Source: Agilicoccus flavus (GTDB lineage Bacteria; Actinomycetota; Actinomycetes; Actinomycetales; Dermatophilaceae). From it: a DNA stretch of 64,000 nt. The notes beneath the pieces were generated by a model, which saw only the letters and a program-made list of their open reading frames with translations, had not been told where the DNA came from and did not search any database. Position numbers and translations under genes: made by a program. Location: the NCBI RefSeq assembly GCF_014857905.1, contig NZ_JACYXE010000001.1, forward strand, positions 186,001 through 250,000. Direction: 5' to 3'. The first letter of the stretch is position 1. Each line of letters starts with the position of its first letter. Of the stretch, positions 26,553 to 35,900 are shown in pieces.

Positions 26553-27320
26553 ATGAGCCAGAGCCGGACCGTTGACACCCACCCGCACGACCGGCGCGGG
26601 TCGCACCCGTGGCGCTGGGAGCCGGCCGCGCATCCGCCCGCGGCGTCGACGGTCCTGCGGCAGCTCGCGCTGAGGGCACTGCTGCCCGGGCTCGTCGTGT
26701 TCGCCCTCATCGTCGGGCTCGGCAAGCTCATCATGGGACCGCTCGGGGAGCTGCAGGCCGAGGAGCCCTGGTCGAAGCAGGCCGAACAGGCGCGCACCCC
26801 GATCTTCGACACCCTCACGCACCTGTGGTCGAGCTCCACCGACACGTGGATGACGATCGGCACCGGCATCGCCGCGTCGCTGCTCGTGTGGTTCCTCACG
26901 CGACGCTGGTGGGTCGGCATCGTGCCGGTGCTCGCGATCACGCTCGAATCGTCGATCTTCGTCGCGGCCACCCACATCGTCGGCCGGCCCCGCCCCGAGG
27001 TGAGCCGCCCCGACGAGGCGCCCCCGACCTCGAGCTTCCCCAGTGGCCACGCCGCCGCCGCGATGGCGCTGTGGCTCTCGATCGCCCTGCTCGCCGCCCG
27101 CATCGAGCGGGCCTGGCTGCGCCGGACGATCATGACGATCGGCGTCGTGCTGCCGATCCTCGTCGCGTTCGCCCGGTTCTACCGCGGCGCGCACCACGTG
27201 AGCGACATCGTCGTCGGCGTCCTGCTCGGCATCTTCTGCGCGTGGACGGCGACCCACGCCGTGACGGCCACCCGGCAGGCGCCCTACGAGCGGGAGCCGG
27301 AGCACCCCCGCGGCGCCTGA
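26553..27320 (+). CDS. PAP2-family membrane phosphatase (second copy)
   Basis: This 255-residue membrane phosphatase has a hydrophilic His/Arg-rich N-terminus (1-45), then helices. Its PAP2 motifs are HIVGRPRPE, SSFPSGHAAA and ARFYRGAHHVSDIVVG. It is only distantly like its neighbour, so it is not a fresh duplication. A CATACT -10-like element ends 7 nt before the ATG, which would give a leaderless transcript. It forms a kinase-PAP2-PAP2 cluster. Confidence 0.82.
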   Translation: MSQSRTVDTHPHDRRGSHPWRWEPAAHPPAASTVLRQLALRALLPGLVVFALIVGLGKLIMGPLGELQAEEPWSKQAEQARTPIFDTLTHLWSSSTDTWMTIGTGIAASLLVWFLTRRWWVGIVPVLAITLESSIFVAATHIVGRPRPEVSRPDEAPPTSSFPSGHAAAAMALWLSIALLAARIERAWLRRTIMTIGVVLPILVAFARFYRGAHHVSDIVVGVLLGIFCAWTATHAVTATRQAPYEREPEHPRGA

Positions 27321-27360
27321 GAGCACCCACCGGCGGCCTGGAGTTCCGACGGGTCGATCG

Positions 27361-28329
27361 TCAGTCGAGGCCGCCCCGGAGTCGCTCGAGCCAGGCCGTC
27401 GAGCGCTCGTACGCCTCGTCCTCGTGGTGCGCCTTCACCGTGGGGCCGACGCCGTCCGCCCGGGGGTAGGAGCCGAGGAAGCGCACGTCGGCGCACACGC
27501 GGTGGAGGCCGACGAGGGCCTCCCCCACCCGGCTGTCGCTCACGTGCCCCTCGAAGTCGATGGAGAAGCAGTACCGGCCGAGGCTCTCGCCCGTGGGGCG
27601 GGACTCGAGGCGCGTCATGTTGATGCCGCGCGACGAGAACTGCTCGAGCATCTCGAGCAGGGCACCGGGCCGGTCGTGCTCCTGGAAGAGGACGACGGTC
27701 GTCTTGTCGGCGCCGGTGCGCTCCGGCAGGTGCCCGGGGCGCGCGACGAGGACGAAGCGGGTGACGGCGTCGGGGTTGTCGCCGATGTCCTCGGCGAGGA
27801 TCGCCAGCCCGTTGCGCTCCGCGGCGATCCGGGGACACACCGCCGCCTGGAACGCCCCGGTGTGCGTCCCCGCGGCCGCCCCGGACCGCGCGAGGTCGAC
27901 GGCGGCCGCCGCGTTCGACAGCGCGGGCACGAACCCCGCCTCGGGCAGGTGCTCGGCCATCCAGCCGCGCACCTGGGCCCAGGCGTGGCTGTGGCACGCG
28001 ACCGCGCCGATCTCCGACCACGAGGTGCCGGGCCGCGCCGCGAGCACGAACGTGATCGGCAACAGCGTCTCGCCGACGAGTTCGAGGACGTCGCCGCGCG
28101 CGAGGGAATCGAGGGTGGCGGTCACCGACCCCTCGACGGAGTTCTCGATGGCGACGAGGCACGCGTCGAGACGGCCCGCCCGCACGGCCGCGAACGCGGC
28201 GTCCACGCTGGGGTACGGGACGCACTCGGCGCCGGCCGCCTCCGGGCGCGTGCGCAGGGCGGCCTCGGTGAACGTGCCCGCCGGGCCGAGGAAGCCGATG
28301 CGGCGCATCCGCGTGCCGGTGGGGCTCAT
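27361..28329 (-). CDS. pheA: Prephenate dehydratase
   Basis: This 322-residue stand-alone prephenate dehydratase converts prephenate to phenylpyruvate, the committed step to phenylalanine. The catalytic domain starts FLGPAGTFTEAAL and includes AIENSVEG and the TRF motif in NPDAVTRFVLV. The C-terminal ACT domain has DRPGALLEML and RLESRP, the GAL and ESRP motifs that bind phenylalanine for feedback inhibition. ATG 28329 overlaps the stop of the DUF5926 gene by 4 bp (ATGA), indicating translational coupling. An alternative start is seven codons further in (MRRIGFLGP). Confidence 0.95.
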   Translation of the reverse strand: MSPTGTRMRRIGFLGPAGTFTEAALRTRPEAAGAECVPYPSVDAAFAAVRAGRLDACLVAIENSVEGSVTATLDSLARGDVLELVGETLLPITFVLAARPGTSWSEIGAVACHSHAWAQVRGWMAEHLPEAGFVPALSNAAAAVDLARSGAAAGTHTGAFQAAVCPRIAAERNGLAILAEDIGDNPDAVTRFVLVARPGHLPERTGADKTTVVLFQEHDRPGALLEMLEQFSSRGINMTRLESRPTGESLGRYCFSIDFEGHVSDSRVGEALVGLHRVCADVRFLGSYPRADGVGPTVKAHHEDEAYERSTAWLERLRGGLD

Positions 28330-29243
28330 CGCAGCGTGAGCTGGCGCGACATGATGCCCGCCTTCGAACGCCGCGCCTCGGGCGACAGCGGGGCCTCTTC
28401 GGCGAGGGCCGCGTCGAAGCGGGGCACGAACGCGGCGAGCGCGTCCTCGTAGGCGTCGGCCTCGAGCGCGGGGTCGAGGTCCCAGACCGGCGCGAGCAGA
28501 CCGCACGCGCGGAACGCGCCCAGGAAGCGGGTGCCGGGGCCCATCGCGGCCTCACCGAGCAGCCCGTCGGCGTGGAGGCGAGCGAGCGCGTCCGTGGCGG
28601 CGTCCTCGTCGTGCGGCAGGATCCAGCGCAGGTGGGTGCGGTCGCCGACGCGGCACCAGTACGCCGACGGCGCGGCGGCGAGCTGCACCGTCGGGATGAT
28701 CGACTCGTTCGCCTCGGCGAGCGAGGCCGTGGCCTCGGCGTCGAGGCTCGCCCCGTCGGCCACCCAGAAGTCGAACCCGTCGTGCACGGACGGGGTGAAC
28801 GGGGCGTCCGGGTCGAGGATGTCCTGCAGGCGGGGCGTGTCCGCCGTGGTCGGGGTGGGCGGCACGACCGGACCGCCGGGCTCCGCGGCCAGGACGGCGA
28901 GCAGGGCCTGCGCGACGTCGCGGCTCGCGTCGCCGGAGTGCCCGTGCGTCTGCAGGCCGACGAACCGCGTGCCGTCGGCGCGGTGCAGCCCCGGCCAGGC
29001 GAGCGGCAGGATCGACGCGACGGTGACCTCCAGGGCCTCGGGAGGAACCCCGCCCGCGACGTCGGCCCGGACCGTGACGGTGCCCGTGGCGGCCGGGACG
29101 ATCTCGCGCAGCGCCACCCATTCCGTCTCGCCGGGCAGCCCCTCGAAGGGGCGCGCGACGAACGGGGCCGGACGGGGCGCCGGGGCGCTCGTGGATGCGG
29201 TGGCCTGCTCGGCCTTCCTCTGACGACGCGATGCCTTGCCCAT
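28326..29243 (-). CDS. DUF5926 family protein
   Basis: This 305-residue soluble protein is of a family largely confined to actinobacteria. It begins with a lysine/arginine-rich stretch (GKASRRQRKAEQ) that resembles SecA C-terminal or RNA-binding tails. A folded domain with FEGLPGETEWVALREIVPAAT and HDGFDFWVADGA segments follows. No catalytic motif is recognisable. It is the upstream partner of pheA in a 4-bp-overlap operon, a neighbourhood that recurs in actinobacteria, yet no biochemical role is known to me. Confidence 0.85.
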   Translation of the reverse strand: MGKASRRQRKAEQATASTSAPAPRPAPFVARPFEGLPGETEWVALREIVPAATGTVTVRADVAGGVPPEALEVTVASILPLAWPGLHRADGTRFVGLQTHGHSGDASRDVAQALLAVLAAEPGGPVVPPTPTTADTPRLQDILDPDAPFTPSVHDGFDFWVADGASLDAEATASLAEANESIIPTVQLAAAPSAYWCRVGDRTHLRWILPHDEDAATDALARLHADGLLGEAAMGPGTRFLGAFRACGLLAPVWDLDPALEADAYEDALAAFVPRFDAALAEEAPLSPEARRSKAGIMSRQLTLR

Positions 29244-29361
29244 GGCCCAGCAGCCTACGGCCTGCGTGTGGCCCGGCCGCGACGCGTCCGTATCGGCCGG
29301 GTACCGGGCGGGCGTCGGCCGGGTACCGGGCGGGCGTCGGCCGTCCGCCCTGGGACGGCCG

Positions 29362-29889
29362 TCAGCCGGTGCGGCGCCTCGAGGGTCCGCCGAGCGCGGC
29401 CCACACCGTGCGCCCGTTGGCCTCGTCCTGCACGCCCCACTCGTGGGCGAGGCTGCGCACGATGCGCAGCCCGCGTCCGTTGACGGCCCACGGGGAGGAG
29501 CGGAGCGGGCGCGGGGTCGTCACGCCGCCGCCGTCGCGCACCTCGACCTCGACGAGGCCGTTCTTCACCTTCCAGCGGATGCGCACGCAGCCGTCGGCGA
29601 GCGGGCGGGCGTGCCGCACGGCGTTGGCGACGAGCTCCGCGACGACCGACTCGGCCTCCTCGACGACGGCCACCGAGATGCTGCGGGCGGCCAGGTCGGT
29701 CACGAGGATCGTGCGGGCCTCGCGCACCGAGAACAGCTCGTGCGGCAGCCGGACGCTGCGCGTCCCGTCCCCGGCCCGGGTGTCGGCCGGCGACTCGTCG
29801 GCCGACGACTGGGGCAGGGCGGGCGTGAGGTCGAGGACGCCGTCGGCGCGCTCGGGGGTGCGCACGAAGCCGCGGTGGTCGAACGTCAT
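29362..29889 (-). CDS. Anti-sigma-factor-like histidine kinase ATPase domain protein
   Basis: This 175-residue soluble protein carries a HATPase_c_2 (RsbW/SpoIIAB-like) domain. It starts with LPHELFSVREARTILVTDL, has the N box in VVAELVANAVRHARPL and the G1 region in VRDGGGV, then NGRGLRIVRSLAHEWGV. Proteins of this kind are numerous in high-GC actinobacteria; they bind or phosphorylate anti-anti-sigma partners, or act in developmental switches. The first 45 residues are disordered. No sigma factor or STAS-domain gene is adjacent, so the partner is unknown. Confidence 0.85.
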   Translation of the reverse strand: MTFDHRGFVRTPERADGVLDLTPALPQSSADESPADTRAGDGTRSVRLPHELFSVREARTILVTDLAARSISVAVVEEAESVVAELVANAVRHARPLADGCVRIRWKVKNGLVEVEVRDGGGVTTPRPLRSSPWAVNGRGLRIVRSLAHEWGVQDEANGRTVWAALGGPSRRRTG

Positions 29890-30333
29890 TGTCTTCTCCC
29901 GGGTCGACTGTGACGCAGACCATAGCGAAGCGCCCGGGCGGTGCCCAGTCTGCGTCCAGGTCTCGGGATCGGGGGTGGCCGATCGGTCAGCCGGGCGGGC
30001 CGCCGGCCGACCACGTCGGGGCCCCGCCGGGCCGGCCCGCTCCCCGGACAGGCGGACTCGGCGCCGACCCGTGGCGGGGCGGGACGCCGGGGCCGCGCGC
30101 CGACCCCTGCGACCGTGCCGTCGCACGACCCGCGGCGGCACCCGTGCGCCCCGACCCGCGGAGGGCGTCGACCGTATCGCGGGCGGCCCTCTCCCGTTCG
30201 CCGACCCGCGGAGCGAGCTCGCCCCGCCGGTGCCCGGGTGAGCCGCCGAGGTCGCGGGCCGGCCGCGCGTGACGCGACGGGCGCGGGCGTCCGCGCTCGG
30301 CGCGCGCCCGGCGCGCTCTGCCAGACTGCGCGG
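29890..30333. other. Intergenic region without a recognisable gene
   Basis: This 444-bp gap separates two divergent genes. It is extremely GC-rich with many GGCC and CCGG runs. Open frames here (one continuous with the methyltransferase gene) encode only Arg/Pro/Gly-rich sequence and look non-coding. Promoters for both flanking genes must lie here, but I cannot place them with confidence. Confidence 0.4.
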
Positions 30334-30945
30334 GTGGGCAGCAGCGGCACGACCCCCGACTTCGACGCGCTCTACGCGTCCGACCCCGACCCCTGGGACG
30401 TGGCACGGAGCTGGTACGAGCGGCGCAAGATCGACCTCGTTCTCGCCACGCTGCGCCGGCCCCGTTACCGCCAGGCGTGGGACACGGCCTGCGGCACCGG
30501 CGACCTCGCGGCGGCGCTCGCATCGCGCTGCGAGCGGGTCGTCGCCTCCGACGCCTCGGCGCGCGCGTGCGAGCTGACGGCCGCGACCGTGGCCGGATGC
30601 GAGGAGGTCGTCGTCGAGCACAGCGCCCTGCCGGACGCGCCCGCGGCGGTCCCGCCGAGCACCGCCGACCTCGTCGTCGTCAGCGAGGTCCTCTACTACC
30701 TCTCGTCCGAGCAGCGGGCCGCGTCCCACCGGCGCATCGCCGCCGCCTGCGCCCCCAGCGCCGACGTGCTCGCCGTGCACTGGGCGCCGCGACCCGAGGA
30801 CGCCCACCTCTCCGGGGCCGCGGCCCAGCGGGAGCTCAACGACCACCTCGTCGGCGCGGGCTGGACGCGGCTCGTCACGCACACCGACATCGAGTTCGTC
30901 CTCGTGCTGTGGTCCCGCGACGTGCCGGAGACGATCGGGCGGTGA
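30334..30945 (+). CDS. NodS-like SAM-dependent methyltransferase
   Basis: This 203-residue class I methyltransferase begins [21 protein letters not shown], the usual entry of NodS-type N-methyltransferases. SAM-binding motif I is [14 protein letters not shown], followed by VVASDAS and, after strand beta-4, [11 protein letters not shown]. NodS itself methylates the amino group of a chito-oligosaccharide; the substrate here is unknown. GTG 30334 is the best start because it directly precedes the conserved part, although the frame stays open far upstream. Confidence 0.82.
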   Translation: MGSSGTTPDFDALYASDPDPWDVARSWYERRKIDLVLATLRRPRYRQAWDTACGTGDLAAALASRCERVVASDASARACELTAATVAGCEEVVVEHSALPDAPAAVPPSTADLVVVSEVLYYLSSEQRAASHRRIAAACAPSADVLAVHWAPRPEDAHLSGAAAQRELNDHLVGAGWTRLVTHTDIEFVLVLWSRDVPETIGR

Positions 30946-31042
30946 GGGGTCGGCGAGCCTCGCCCGCGGCGGTGATCCCTCGAATCCCGGTGTCACGGCG
31001 GGCCGTTCGGACGGCCTCGCGAGCCCCCGTAGGCTTGGCCGC

Positions 31043-32209
31043 ATGAAGATTGCCGTCGCCGGACTGGGTTACGTCGGACTCGCCAACGCCGTCATCCTGG
31101 CCCAACATCACGACGTCGTGGCCGTCGACGTCGACGAGGCCCGGGTGGACCTCGTCAACGCGGGCCGCGCCCCCATCGTCGACACCGAGCTGGAGGACTA
31201 CCTCGCCACCCGCGAGCTCTCGCTGTCGGCGACGACCGACGCCCGCGCCGCCTATGCCGACGCCGAGGTGGTCTTCGTCGCGACGCCGACGAACTACGAC
31301 GAGAACCTCAACTTCTTCGACACGAGCAGCGTCGACGCCGTCATCGCGACGGTCTGCGAGGTCAACCCCGCCGCGACGATCGTCGTCAAGTCGACGATCC
31401 CCGTCGGGTACACCGACGCCGTGCGGTCGGCGCACCCGGAGCAGGAGATCCTCTTCTCCCCGGAGTTCCTGCGCGAGGGCCGCGCCCTCTACGACAACCT
31501 GCACCCGAGCCGCATCGTCGTCGGCGGCGGGGGGCCGCGGGCGCAGGTCGTCGCCGACCTCCTGCGCGAGGGCTCGCTCGACCCCGACACCCAGGTGCTG
31601 CTCACCGGCGCGACCGAGGCGGAGGCGATCAAGCTGTTCGCCAACACCTATCTGGCCATGCGGGTCTCGTACTTCAACGAGCTGGACACGTACGCCGCGA
31701 CCCACGGCCTCGACACCCGCGAGATCATCGACGGCGTCGGGCTCGACCCGCGCATCGGCTCGCACTACAACAACCCGAGCTTCGGCTACGGCGGGTACTG
31801 CCTGCCCAAGGACACCAAGCAGCTGCTCGCCAACTACGACGTCGTCCCTCAGACCCTCATCCGCGCGATCGTCGACTCGAACACGACGCGCAAGGACTTC
31901 ATCGCCGACGACGTCCTCGCCCGGCGGCCCGAGACCGTCGGCATCTACCGGCTGACGATGAAGACGGGTTCCGACAACTTCCGGTCGTCCTCCATCCAGG
32001 GGATCATGAAGCGGATCAAGGCGAAGGGCGTGCCCGTCCTCGTGTACGAACCGGCCCTCGAGGGCGACGAGTTCTTCCACTCCGAGGTCGTCCGCGACTT
32101 CGACGAGTTCACGCGCCGGTGCGACGTCATCATCGCCAACCGCCGCAGTGACGACCTCGCCCACGTCGCGGAGAAGGTCTACACCCGCGACCTCTTCGGT
32201 TCCGACTGA
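31043..32209 (+). CDS. ugd: UDP-glucose 6-dehydrogenase family nucleotide-sugar dehydrogenase
   Basis: This 388-residue enzyme performs the two-step NAD-dependent oxidation of UDP-glucose (or a related UDP-sugar) to the uronate, a precursor for acidic exopolysaccharides. The N-terminal Rossmann fold starts [15 protein letters not shown]. The central [19 protein letters not shown] helix and the catalytic cysteine in [12 protein letters not shown] (about residue 253) are intact. The short form resembles the Klebsiella/streptococcal Ugd type. No other capsule genes are adjacent. Confidence 0.9.
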   Translation: MKIAVAGLGYVGLANAVILAQHHDVVAVDVDEARVDLVNAGRAPIVDTELEDYLATRELSLSATTDARAAYADAEVVFVATPTNYDENLNFFDTSSVDAVIATVCEVNPAATIVVKSTIPVGYTDAVRSAHPEQEILFSPEFLREGRALYDNLHPSRIVVGGGGPRAQVVADLLREGSLDPDTQVLLTGATEAEAIKLFANTYLAMRVSYFNELDTYAATHGLDTREIIDGVGLDPRIGSHYNNPSFGYGGYCLPKDTKQLLANYDVVPQTLIRAIVDSNTTRKDFIADDVLARRPETVGIYRLTMKTGSDNFRSSSIQGIMKRIKAKGVPVLVYEPALEGDEFFHSEVVRDFDEFTRRCDVIIANRRSDDLAHVAEKVYTRDLFGSD

Positions 32210-32262
32210 CCCAGGCCCGCCTCGCGGGCCCGCGACCGCCCCGCCGGCACCTGACCAGGGTC

Positions 32263-32366
32263 GGGGTTTCCACGACAACTGCACTGCCGATGGACGCGTC
32301 CTCGTCGGCGACCTGCGCAGATGCGGCGCGAGGCGCCGATGGCAGTGCAGTTGTCGTGAAACTCGG
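32263..32366. repeat. Inverted-repeat element, family 1, copy 1
   Basis: CACGACAACTGCACTGCC at 32271-32288 is perfectly inverted at 32341-32358, with a partly matched GTTT outer arm and a 52-nt spacer. The same arms occur at 59673-59784, with related sequence in the right half of the spacer. The element ends about 22 bp before the LOG gene start. It has the size and form of a small non-autonomous palindromic element (REP or MITE-like). Confidence 0.8.
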
Positions 32367-32387
32367 GCGCGCTCTACGCTGACCGGG

Positions 32388-32936
32388 GTGATCTCCAGCC
32401 TCGCCGTCTTCGCCTCGTCCCGCGACGGGCACGAGCCCGCCCTGCTCGACGCCGCCCGGGACGTGGGGGCCGCGCTGGCGGCCCGGGGGGTCACGCTCGT
32501 CTACGGCGGCGGGGGTCGGGGCCTCATGGGCGCTGTTGCCCACGGCACCCTGGAGGCGGGGGGCGAGGTCGTCGGCGTCATCCCGCGGTTCATGGTCGAG
32601 CGCGAGTGGGCCCTGCGGGCGCCCGGGGTCCAGCTGTGCGTCGTCGACACGATGCACGAGCGCAAGGCCGAGATGGCCCGGCTGGCGGACGCCTCCCTCA
32701 CCCTGCCCGGCGGCCTCGGCACGCTCGAGGAGTTCTTCGAGCTGTGGACCTGGCGCACCCTGGACCTCTACGGCGACAAGCCCGTCGGGCTGCTCGACGT
32801 CGGCGGCTTCTGGGCGCCGCTGCGGGCCATGCTCGTGCGGATGGTCGACGCGGGCTTCGTCGGGCCGGACACCCTCGACGACCTCGTCGTCGCGGCGACC
32901 CTGGACGACGCCCTCGACGGGCTCGCCCGGCGCTGA
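32388..32936 (+). CDS. LOG family protein (nucleoside 5'-monophosphate phosphoribohydrolase)
   Basis: This 182-residue soluble enzyme belongs to the LONELY GUY family, which cleaves the glycosidic bond of cytokinin riboside 5'-monophosphates or of nucleotides such as AMP. Its diagnostic motif is intact: PGGLGTLEEFFE near residues 105-116, and VYGGGGRGLMG near 38-48 binds phosphate. The GTG at 32388 gives the usual short first strand (ISSLAVFASS). Its promoter region contains the family 1 inverted repeat. Confidence 0.9.
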   Translation: MISSLAVFASSRDGHEPALLDAARDVGAALAARGVTLVYGGGGRGLMGAVAHGTLEAGGEVVGVIPRFMVEREWALRAPGVQLCVVDTMHERKAEMARLADASLTLPGGLGTLEEFFELWTWRTLDLYGDKPVGLLDVGGFWAPLRAMLVRMVDAGFVGPDTLDDLVVAATLDDALDGLARR

Positions 32937-32969
32937 CGCCGGGCGAGCCGCCACCTCGAGGTCGGCGCC

Positions 32970-35900
32970 TCAGTGGGCGCCGCCGGAGGACTGCGAGGGC
33001 ATGACGCCGAAGCGGTGGATCGTCCGGCTCACGGCCTGCTCGCGCAGGAACGTCAGCAGCTCGCGGCGGCCGGTGGCGAGCACCGGGCCGTCGAGGACCG
33101 TGATGTCGCCGCGGGCCGCCTCCTCGGCGAGCACCCGCTGCAGGCGGGTGTCGGCGCCGACGAGGCGGATCCGCCCCGCGACCTGAGCGCGTTCGATGCG
33201 CGCGACGAAGTCGTCGTCGGTCTCGGCGCGGTCGACGAACCGGGCGACGAAGCGCAGCGCCTCGTCGATCTCGGCGTTCTCGGTGCGGCGGGCCTTGAGC
33301 TCCGCGCTCATCTGCGGGGTGAGCGAGAGCCGCACGTCGACGCCGGCGGCGAGGCCGCCGAGCAGGAGCCGGAACACCTCCACCGGGCGGGCGTCGCCGG
33401 TCGGGCGCACCCAGACGAGGGGCATGGGCCGGTAGCGGAAGACGTTCGTCTCGACGACGAGCGCCGACTCGTCGCGCTCCCGGGAGAACTCGGTGTCCCA
33501 CGCGAACGCGTCGGAGCCGGCGGCGGCACGCAGCCACGTCCGTTCGGTCCGGTCGGGCAGCAGGGCGAGCAGGGTGCGCAGGCCCTCGCGGACCTCGTCG
33601 CCGGGCTCGGCCAGCCGCGTCGGCAGCCCCTCCGGCGCCCACGTACCGAGCTGGGCGACGTAGTTGGGTCCACCGGCCTTGGCGCCGGGGCCCACGACGG
33701 ACGCCTTCCAGCCGCCGAAGCTCTGCCGGCGCACGATCGCGCCGGTGATGTGCCGGTTGATGTAGGCGTTGCCCACCTCGACCCGCTCACTCCACCGCTC
33801 GATCTCGTCGGGGTCGAGGCTGTGCAGTCCGCCCGTGAGCCCGTAGGCCGTGGCGTTCTGCAGCTCGATCGCCTCGTCGAGGGTGTCGGCCCGCATGAGC
33901 CCGAGCACCGGACCGAACACCTCGGTGAGGTGGAAGAACGATCCGGGCGCGACGCCCTCCTTGAGGCCGGGGCTCCACAGCCGACCCGACTCGTCGAGCT
34001 GCTGCGGCTCGACGAGCCAGCTCTCGCCCGGCTCGAGGGTCGTCAGGGCGCGGCGCAGCTTGTCGCCGGGGGGCTCGATGACCGGCCCCATCGTCGAGGA
34101 CACGTCGTGGGGCCAGCCCACCTTCAGGGACCGCACGGCGTCGACGAGCTGGCGGCGGAAACGCTCGCTGCGCCCGACGGAGCCGACGAGGATGCCGAGC
34201 GACGCCGCGGAGCACTTCTGCCCCGCGTGCCCGAACGCCGAGTTGAGCAGGTCGGCGGCGGCGAGGTCGAGGTCGGCCGCCGGGGTGACGATGAGGGCGT
34301 TCTTCCCGCTCGTCTCGCCGTAGACGCGGGGTCCGGCCGGGTGCTCGACGCGCCAACCCGCGAAGAGGCGTGCGGTGTCGCTCGCCCCGGTGAGCACGAC
34401 GGTCTCGACGGCCGGGTGGGCGACGAGCGCCCGACCGGCCTCGTTCTCGTCGACGCGGACGACCTGCAGGACCTCCCGCGGCACCCCGGCGTCGTGGAGG
34501 GCGGCGACGGCGACCTCGACGCACCCGGGGGTGGGCGGCGCCGGCTTGATGACGACGGCGGACCCGGCCGCCAGCGCGGCGAGCACGCCCCCGATGGGGA
34601 TGGCGACCGGGAAGTTCCACGGCGGCGTGATGAGGGTGAGCAGGCCGGGCAGGAAGGCCGCACCGTCGGTGAACAGCGAACCGCCCGGCTCCAGCTCGCC
34701 CGCGCGGTCGGCGTAGTAGCGGGCGAAGTCGATCGCCTCGCTGATCTCGGGGTCCGACTGCGCGAGGGTCTTGCCGCCCTCGGCGGCCATGACGGTGAGC
34801 AGCTCGCCGCGGCGGGCCTCGAGGGCACGGGCCGCGTCGCGCAGGATCGCCGCGCGCTCGGCCGCGGGCCGGGCGGCCCAGCCGGCCGCCGCGTCACGGC
34901 CGCGGGCGACGACGGCCTCGACGTCCTCCTCGGTCCGCAGCACCGGCGACGTCAGCGGCTCCGGCTGCGCCGCGAGCGCGGCGAGCGCCCACTCGCGCGT
35001 GGCCGGCAGCGACGGGTCGGAGTCGGGGGTGTTGTCGAACGCGTCGGGGATCGGGGCGCGCTCGAAGCAGCGGCGCGCACCCACCGACGTCGAGTCGACC
35101 TGCTCGACCGAGTCGCGGAACCGGCGCTCCTGCTCGTCCATCGGGTCGTGCCCGGCGCCGTGACCTGCGCCGTGACCTGCGCCGTCGCTGAAGATCGCGT
35201 GGAGGAAGTTCTCGGGGCTCGAGTTCTCCTCGAGGCGGCGGATGAGGTAGCTGACGGCGACGTCGAAGTCCTCGGGCGCGACGACGGGGGTGTAGAGCAG
35301 CACCGTGCCGACCTCGGCCTTGATGGCGCGGGCCTGCGCCGGGGCCATGCCCTGGAGCATCTCGATGTCGATGTGGTCGAGCACGCCGCGGGACCGGGCG
35401 AGGAGGAAGGCCAGCGCGACGTCGAAGAGGTTGTGGCTCGCGACGCCGAGTCGGACGGCCGGCTCGCCGTCGCCCATCGCGTCGGAGCGGGTGGCCCGCT
35501 CGACGCAGCGGACGTAGTTCGCGTCGACCTCGGCCTTGCTCGAGTAGGGGGCCGGGGTCCAGCCGTGGACGGCGGCCTCGACCTTCTCCATCGCGAGGTT
35601 GGCGCCCTTGACGAGGCGGATCTTGATGGGGGCGCCACCGTTCGCCCGGCGCTCGCGCGCGAAGGCGACGAGCCGCTCCATCGCCGGCAGCGCGTCGGGC
35701 AGGTAGGCCTGGAGGACGATCCCGGCCTCGAGGCCGATGAACTCCTCCTCGCTCAGCAGCCGCATGAACAGGTCGGTCGTGAGGTCGAGGTCCTTGTACT
35801 CCTCCATGTCGAGGTTGACGAAGGAGTGCGGGGTCGTCGCCATCGCCGTGCGGTAGAGGGGCCGCAGCCGGTCGAGGCAGCGCTCGACGGTGCCGTCGTG

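Noticed and set aside
29941-30333. N-terminal extension of the NodS-like methyltransferase frame
   Set aside because: The extra 131 codons give Arg/Pro/Gly-rich sequence, and the conserved domain begins right after GTG 30334.
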